From: Magnetococcales bacterium
GTDB lineage: Bacteria; Pseudomonadota; Magnetococcia; Magnetococcales; JADGCH01
Length of the DNA stretch: 10,463 nucleotides
Reading direction: 5' to 3'
Assembly (NCBI GenBank): GCA_015228995.1
Contig: JADGCM010000053.1
Span: 1 to 10,463 of the forward strand
Made by a program: the position numbers and the translations under genes. The notes beneath the pieces are model-generated. The model made no database searches. It was not told the DNA's origin and saw nothing but the letters and a program-made list of their open reading frames with translations. Numbering within the stretch: the stretch's first letter is position 1; each line of letters begins with the position of its first letter. This document shows positions 6,266 to 10,463 of the stretch, one piece after another.

Positions 6266-7041
6266 ATTCAACTGTGTCACGAGCTAAAATTAAAATTGAA
6301 GTGAAGGATCTGTCGATTGCTTATGGGGGCCATAAGGCACTGGGACCGGTCAACCTCGATATCCGCGAGAGTGAGATCTTTGGCGTTATTGGCCCGGCCA
6401 ACAGTGGCAAGACCTCTTTTCTCAATGCCATCAACCGCATGGATATGATGCGGACCAATATGAACGTCACCGGTAACATTCGCATCGACGACATCGATAC
6501 CCGTAACTGGCGTAACGTCTATGCCTTGCGACGTAAGATTGGGGTGGTCTTCCCCTTGCCAGTCGGGCTGCCTTTGTCGGTCTACGATAATGTTGCTCTG
6601 GCGCCGCGTCTGGCAGGGACGGCCGGTACCCAGGCGCAACTGGATGAACTGGTGGAACGCTGTCTGCGGCGGGCCGCCCTGTGGGATGAAGTGAAGGATC
6701 GTCTTGGTCACCTAGGCAGTCTGCTTTCCGGTGGCCAGCAGCAGCGCCTCACCATTGCCCGCGCCTTGTCGCAAAGTCCTGAAATTCTCATGTTGGATGA
6801 GTTTTCTATTGCTGTTGATCCAGTGACGACTATGCGCATCGAAGATGTGCTCAAGGAGCTCAAATCCGAGATGACCATTATCCTGGTGACCAACTTGGTG
6901 CAGCAGGCCAACCGTCTGGCGGATCGTACCGCCTTTTTCCTCAATGGCGAATGCGTCGAAATTGGCGAAACGGAACAGCTGTTCAATGGTCAGGCCAAGG
7001 ATCAGCGCACCAACGACTATATCGGAGGGAAATTCGGATGA
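6259..7041 (+). CDS. pstB: PstB1, PstB-family ATPase with degenerate Q-loop and H-loop
   Basis: ABC ATPase of 260 residues in the PstB family (A-loop region SIAYGGHKAL, PstB-type INRMD segment after Walker A, LFNGQAKDQRTNDYIGGKFG C-terminus). Walker A GPANSGKT (45-52), signature LSGGQ (156-160) and Walker B LMLDE (177-181) with catalytic Glu181 are intact. Other key positions are changed: the Q-loop Gln is Pro99 (VVFPLPVGLP where PstB normally has VFQ.PNPFP), the residue after the catalytic Glu is Phe182 instead of Pro, the D-loop is AVD instead of ALD, and the switch His is Asn212 (LVTNLVQQ where PstB has IVTHNMQQ). By ABC-ATPase principles a homodimer should hydrolyse ATP poorly, whereas its intact signature can complete the ATP site of PstB2. 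It overlaps pstA by seven bases and pstB2 by four, consistent with coupled, equal expression. GTG 6274 is an alternative start. Confidence 0.9.
   Translation: MVNSTVSRAKIKIEVKDLSIAYGGHKALGPVNLDIRESEIFGVIGPANSGKTSFLNAINRMDMMRTNMNVTGNIRIDDIDTRNWRNVYALRRKIGVVFPLPVGLPLSVYDNVALAPRLAGTAGTQAQLDELVERCLRRAALWDEVKDRLGHLGSLLSGGQQQRLTIARALSQSPEILMLDEFSIAVDPVTTMRIEDVLKELKSEMTIILVTNLVQQANRLADRTAFFLNGECVEIGETEQLFNGQAKDQRTNDYIGGKFG
7024..7029 (+). promoter_or_regulatory. Ribosome binding site deciding the pstB2 start
   Basis: GGAGGG, eight bases before ATG 7038, inside the last codons of pstB1. It selects 7038 over the in-frame ATG 6951, which would add 29 residues unlike any PstB. Confidence 0.75.
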
Positions 7042-7820
7042 CGACGTCTCCTGAGTTTGCAATTACCACCAAAGACATGAACCTTTGGTATGGTACTTTC
7101 CAGGCCCTGTTTGACATCAATCTTCGTATCAAGAAGGGTATCATCACCAGCATGATTGGTCCCAGTGGCTGCGGCAAGTCGACTTTCCTGCGCAGTGTGG
7201 ACCGTATCAACGAGCGGTTGGGCTATGTCCGTATCACCGGAGCGGTGGATGTTTTTAATCAAAACATCTATGCGCCCAGTGTCGAACTGTCGCAGTTGCG
7301 GAAGCAGGTCGGCATGGTGTTCCAGCGTCCCAATCCGTTGCCAATTTCCATTCGTGACAACGTCTTGTTTGGCTACCGGATTCACAACGACAGCGGCCGT
7401 AAAATTTCCAAAAGCGATGAAGAGGCGGTGTTGGAAGATGCCTTGAGACAAGTATTGCTGTGGGACCAGGTCAAGGATCGTCTGGATCAAAAGGCTTCGG
7501 TGGGTCTATCGCTGGAAGAGATGCAGAAATTGTGCATTGCCAGACTGTTGCCGGTCAAGCCTTCCATTCTGCTCATGGATGAGCCCTGTTCCGCGCTCGA
7601 CCCAAAAGGAACCGCTGCGGTAGAGGAGCTGATCTGGGAGCTACGGGGACGCTATTCGATCCTGATTGTGACCCACAACATGGCCCAGGCTCGGCGGGCC
7701 AGTGAGGAGTGTATTTTCATGCTGATGGGGAAAGTGGTGGAACATACCAGTACCGAGGATATGTTTGTCGCCCCGGCCCACCAGGAAACGGCCAACTATA
7801 TTGAGGGCCGTTACGGCTGA
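7038..7820 (+). CDS. pstB: PstB2, PstB-family ATPase with degenerate LSGGQ signature
   Basis: Second PstB paralogue, also 260 residues. Walker A GPSGCGKS (41-48), Q-loop Gln96 in MVFQRPNPLP, Walker B ILLMDE (177-182), ALD D-loop and switch His213 in IVTHNM are all canonical, and the C-terminus (ETANYIEGRYG) is typical of PstB. The ABC signature is not: LSGGQQQR of the family is LSLEEMQK (157-164), with both Gly and the Gln lost. The signature contacts the ATP bound by the partner subunit, so a PstB2 homodimer should be crippled, while PstB2 paired with PstB1 would give one complete site. The start overlaps the pstB1 stop as ATGA with a strong ribosome binding site. It closes the phosphate locus; a hairpin follows 14 bases after the stop. 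Confidence 0.92.
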   Translation: MTTSPEFAITTKDMNLWYGTFQALFDINLRIKKGIITSMIGPSGCGKSTFLRSVDRINERLGYVRITGAVDVFNQNIYAPSVELSQLRKQVGMVFQRPNPLPISIRDNVLFGYRIHNDSGRKISKSDEEAVLEDALRQVLLWDQVKDRLDQKASVGLSLEEMQKLCIARLLPVKPSILLMDEPCSALDPKGTAAVEELIWELRGRYSILIVTHNMAQARRASEECIFMLMGKVVEHTSTEDMFVAPAHQETANYIEGRYG

Positions 7821-7834
7821 TTGTATGACGCAAG

Positions 7835-7859
7835 CCCTCTCCCCCTGGCGGGGAGAGGG
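7835..7859. terminator. Perfect hairpin between convergent operons (terminator or REP-like)
   Basis: CCCTCTCCCC (7835-7844) and GGGGAGAGGG (7850-7859) form a ten-base-pair perfect stem with a five-base loop, in the 45-base gap between the pstB2 stop and the stop of the minus-strand dehydratase. No T-run follows on either strand, so it is not a textbook intrinsic terminator; it may insulate the converging transcripts or be a dispersed repeat copy. It shares its core with the element at 3255-3327. Confidence 0.6.
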
Positions 7860-7865
7860 GGCAAA

Positions 7866-9785
7866 TCACCCTTCTTCTGGTTGGTGGGTGCGGATCCAGA
7901 CCCAGTCTTGAATGCCCCCCGTTGGTCGATAACCATTGACCGCTTCCAGCAAAATAGCGCGTACCGATAGATAATCGAAAAATCTGGAGGCCGTGGAAAA
8001 ACGCTCCAAATAGCCCTGTACCTGTTCCCATGGCAGCGACTCTTCTTGAACGCGACGAATCATTTCGTGTTCTGTCGGCAGGATGTGGTCGCCAATAATC
8101 AGCTCTTCGTAAAGCTTTTCCCCTTCACGCAGCCCGGTAAAGCGGATTTCAATATCGCCGTCCGGGTTGTCCGCATCGCGGACGGTCAAACCAGCGAGCA
8201 GGATCATCCGCCGAGCGAAGTCGTAGATACGTACCGGTTCTCCCATTTCCAACACGAACACATCTCCCCCTTCCCCTTGAGAACCCGCTTGGATCACCAA
8301 CTGGGCCGCTTCGGGGATAGTCATAAAATAGCGGACCACTTCGGGGTCAGTGACGGTGACCGGGCCACCGCGACGGATTTGATCGCGAAACAACGGTACC
8401 ACCGATCCAGAGGAGCCCAACACATTGCCAAAGCGCACAATTTTGAAGTGAGTGGTGGTTTGGATTTGGGCCAATCCCTGGAGAATCAGCTCGGTAAAGC
8501 GCTTGGTCGCCCCCATAACGTTGGTAGGACGCACCGCTTTGTCGGTTGAAATAAGAACAAATGTCTCCACCCTAGCGGCAACGGCGGCTTCGGCGACCGA
8601 TAAAGTGCCAAAAATGTTGTTTTGTACCCCTTCGATGGGGTTACGCTCAACAATAGGGACATGCTTATAGGCGGCTGCATGATAGACCGTTTGGATCTTA
8701 AAGGTCTCGATGACCGCTTGCATGCGTCGTTTATGCTCGGTAGAGCCTAAAATCGGTACCAGTTCCAGTTGCAGCCCCCCTTCTGCGATCAGACGCCGTA
8801 GCTCTCTATCGATGGAGTAGAGGGCAAACTCAGAGCGTTCCACCAACACCAACCGGAGTGGGTTCCATTGCACAATCTGACGGCAGAGCTCTGCACCAAT
8901 CGAGCCTCCAGCTCCAGTGACCAATACCGATTTGCCACGGATGCAAGGCTCCATCATATCCGGTCTTGGGGGGACTGGATTACGCCCCAACATGTCTTCA
9001 ATCCCCACTTCGCGGATTTCATCGACCCGTTTGCGGCCGCTGACCAATTCGTGAATGTCGGGTACCACCATGATTTTGACCGGCAACGGTTCCAATTGAC
9101 GCAAAATCTCCTGGCGGCGGGCGCGGCTGAGAGAGGGGAGGGCGAGCAATATTTGGCGAATACCAAATTTTTCGATAAGAGTGGGCAATTGAGCCGGCGG
9201 ATAGACGTTAAGCCCCAACACTTCTTGATCGTGAAGCTCTTTTTTCTCGTCCAGAAATAACATCGGGCTGAATTCAGTGCCATGATTCAATGCCGAAGCC
9301 AGTTGTACCCCCGACTCACCCGCACCATAGATAGCTGCTGGAATGCGGCGCACCCGCGGTGCCCCATTTTGCACCACTAAGTAGCGGGCCAGCATGCGGA
9401 CCCCGCCAATGGTAATGGTCAGCAGCACCCCATCGACCAACCACAGACTCAGTGAGTAAAGGGGTACCTGAAAAGCAATGGAGAGCAGGAAGGTCAGCAG
9501 CACACTTAAAAAAACAGCTTGGAGGATGGTAATCAGGGCTTGGATGCCGATGTAACGGATCACCGAACGGTAGAGACCAAAATGGATGAAAACCGGGGGT
9601 GCGACCAGCATCGCCAGCGGGAAAATGGGCCAACTAAACTGAATGGCCTGCGCATAGAGGGACTCGTAGCGAACCACAAAACCAGCCAGCAAGCAGAGAG
9701 GCAATATCAGTAAATCAATGGCGAGTAAGATAAACTGTTTGACAGAGCGAGGTTGGTTGAGCAGGTTATTAAGGATAGATATCAT
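7866..9785 (-). CDS. Membrane-anchored UDP-GlcNAc 4,6-dehydratase, WbpM/CapD type
   Basis: 639 residues. The N-terminus has four membrane spans (about 16-38, 50-72, 80-105, 112-133), then a first Rossmann-like domain (AAIYGAGESG, 150-159), then the SDR dehydratase domain with NAD(P)-binding TGAGGSIG (290-297), TVYHAAAYKHVP (366-377), active-site Ser413 in LISTDKAVRPTN, and Met424 with Lys428. Met in place of the usual SDR Tyr is the S-M-K arrangement described for WbpM. Such enzymes convert UDP-GlcNAc to a 4-keto-6-deoxy sugar, the precursor for QuiNAc, FucNAc or bacillosamine-type residues in O-antigen, capsule or protein glycans. ATG 9785 is chosen because it overlaps the upstream stop as ATGA and begins just before the first span; an extension to 9890 would overlap the upstream gene. 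Length fits WbpM (about 665). It is read convergently toward the pst genes. Confidence 0.9.
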   Translation of the reverse strand: MISILNNLLNQPRSVKQFILLAIDLLILPLCLLAGFVVRYESLYAQAIQFSWPIFPLAMLVAPPVFIHFGLYRSVIRYIGIQALITILQAVFLSVLLTFLLSIAFQVPLYSLSLWLVDGVLLTITIGGVRMLARYLVVQNGAPRVRRIPAAIYGAGESGVQLASALNHGTEFSPMLFLDEKKELHDQEVLGLNVYPPAQLPTLIEKFGIRQILLALPSLSRARRQEILRQLEPLPVKIMVVPDIHELVSGRKRVDEIREVGIEDMLGRNPVPPRPDMMEPCIRGKSVLVTGAGGSIGAELCRQIVQWNPLRLVLVERSEFALYSIDRELRRLIAEGGLQLELVPILGSTEHKRRMQAVIETFKIQTVYHAAAYKHVPIVERNPIEGVQNNIFGTLSVAEAAVAARVETFVLISTDKAVRPTNVMGATKRFTELILQGLAQIQTTTHFKIVRFGNVLGSSGSVVPLFRDQIRRGGPVTVTDPEVVRYFMTIPEAAQLVIQAGSQGEGGDVFVLEMGEPVRIYDFARRMILLAGLTVRDADNPDGDIEIRFTGLREGEKLYEELIIGDHILPTEHEMIRRVQEESLPWEQVQGYLERFSTASRFFDYLSVRAILLEAVNGYRPTGGIQDWVWIRTHQPEEG

Positions 9786-10463
9786 GACGCAGCCATGCGG
9801 TAATCGATCCAGTAGGCCAACAGGGTGAACAATGCCGCCCAGCCTATTGAAAGCAAGGGCAGATAATCGATGCCGCCACCGTGGAGGCACCAGAGAGCGG
9901 AACCGCTACCGGCTAGCATCAGCCCATATTCGCTATAGACAGTACGGGCATGGCTCCAACCGTGGATCACCACCAATTTTTGGTAATAATGAGTGCGGTG
10001 GGCCTGCCAAATGGGTTCCCGGCGCAGGCTGCGGCGCAGCAGGGTTACCGAGGCATCAACGATGAAGACAGCAAAAACCAGTAACGGTACCCAAAGCGGA
10101 AAAATGGCATCACGCAGCCCCCACAGAGAGAGTACCGCGACCATGAATCCGAGTGGCAACGAACCGACATCGCCCATGAACAATCGAGCTGGAGGCAGAT
10201 TAAATAGCAAAAAGCCGCCACTGGCACTCGCCAGTAACAGCGATGTGAGCGCAAAAAGAGGCTGCTGTGCCATCCAACCGAATATTGCATAACTACTCAA
10301 TCCGATCACCGCCATGCCAGCGGCGAAACCATCCATACCGTCCATAAAATTGTATAAATTCATCATCCACACCATGGCCAGTAGAGCAGTAACGAATAGG
10401 ATCGGCAGCGGTAGCCAGGGGGAGTTACCGGGCAGCAATTGACCATAGCGGATCACCAGAGCC
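9782..10463 (-). CDS. WecA/WbpL-type polyprenyl-phosphate sugar-1-phosphate transferase (5' end outside window)
   Basis: The C-terminal 227 or so residues of a glycosyltransferase family 4 / MraY-WecA membrane enzyme; the frame stays open through the window edge, so GTG 10456 is not taken as the start. Motifs of the family are clear: NLYNFMDGMDGFA (Mg-binding Asp pair), PARLFMGDVGSLPLGF, and the cytoplasmic HRTHYYQKL loop that helps recognise the nucleotide-sugar. Several hydrophobic spans separate them. The enzyme moves a HexNAc-1-phosphate from its UDP form to undecaprenyl phosphate, the first step of O-antigen or capsule assembly. HRTHYYQKL and the dehydratase coupled directly downstream (ATGA overlap) recall the WbpL-WbpM pair of Pseudomonas aeruginosa, so FucNAc- or QuiNAc-type initiation is more likely than plain GlcNAc (inference). 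Confidence 0.88.
   Translation of the reverse strand, partial: ALVIRYGQLLPGNSPWLPLPILFVTALLAMVWMMNLYNFMDGMDGFAAGMAVIGLSSYAIFGWMAQQPLFALTSLLLASASGGFLLFNLPPARLFMGDVGSLPLGFMVAVLSLWGLRDAIFPLWVPLLVFAVFIVDASVTLLRRSLRREPIWQAHRTHYYQKLVVIHGWSHARTVYSEYGLMLAGSGSALWCLHGGGIDYLPLLSIGWAALFTLLAYWIDYRMAAS

Noticed and set aside
6951..7037. Longer pstB2 start at ATG 6951
   Set aside because: The extension is just an alternative reading of the pstB1 end and is unlike PstB N-termini; ATG 7038 has a strong ribosome binding site.
6259..7820. Treating one PstB copy as a decaying pseudogene
   Set aside because: Both are full length at 260 residues, have no frameshifts, keep translational coupling, and their lost motifs are complementary rather than random.
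8046..8549. Plus-strand 167-codon open frame opposite the dehydratase
   Set aside because: The minus-strand reading has clear SDR motifs across the same bases; the plus-strand product has no recognisable domain.

Overview
The window looks like the chromosome of a Pseudomonadota bacterium, most likely a gammaproteobacterium. The reasons are a moderately GC-rich, dense gene layout, a PhoB/PhoR pair next to a Pst transporter, a WbpL/WbpM-like surface-polysaccharide pair, and a remnant of the PD-(D/E)XK 'putative transposase' family that multiplies in many large-genome proteobacteria. I cannot name the genus from sequence alone.

Layout. (1) Bases 1-392: a broken, 5'-incomplete PD-(D/E)XK nuclease/transposase-family gene with a frameshift and an internal deletion, ending 11 bases before phoB. 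(2) 404-2220: phoB and phoR, overlapping by 4 bases. (3) 2345-7820: a same-strand phosphate-uptake locus in the order pstS, phoU (fused to a second domain), pstC, pstA, pstB1, pstB2. The genes from phoU onward abut or overlap; pstS is separated from phoU by a palindromic G/C-rich element. (4) 7835-7859: a perfect hairpin between the convergent transcription units. (5) 7866-10463, minus strand: a membrane-anchored UDP-sugar 4,6-dehydratase (WbpM/CapD type) preceded, with an ATGA overlap, by a 5'-incomplete WecA/WbpL-type polyprenyl-phosphate sugar-1-phosphate transferase. Together these would start and supply surface-glycan synthesis.

How it works together. PstS would capture phosphate in the periplasm, PstC/PstA form the channel, PstB1/PstB2 power it, and PhoU links transport state to the PhoR kinase and the PhoB regulator. 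The locus is self-contained, but three parts are non-standard. The two PstB paralogues have lost complementary catalytic motifs: PstB1 lacks the Q-loop Gln and switch His, while PstB2 lacks the LSGGQ signature. This predicts an obligate heterodimer with one working and one degenerate ATP site. PhoU carries a C-terminal low-molecular-weight phosphatase/arsenate-reductase-like domain in which the catalytic Cys and Arg are replaced. PhoR has no transmembrane segment. I read the locus as a Pst-PhoU-PhoR signalling module with an asymmetric ATPase engine and a possible added sensing domain; that reading is inference from motifs.
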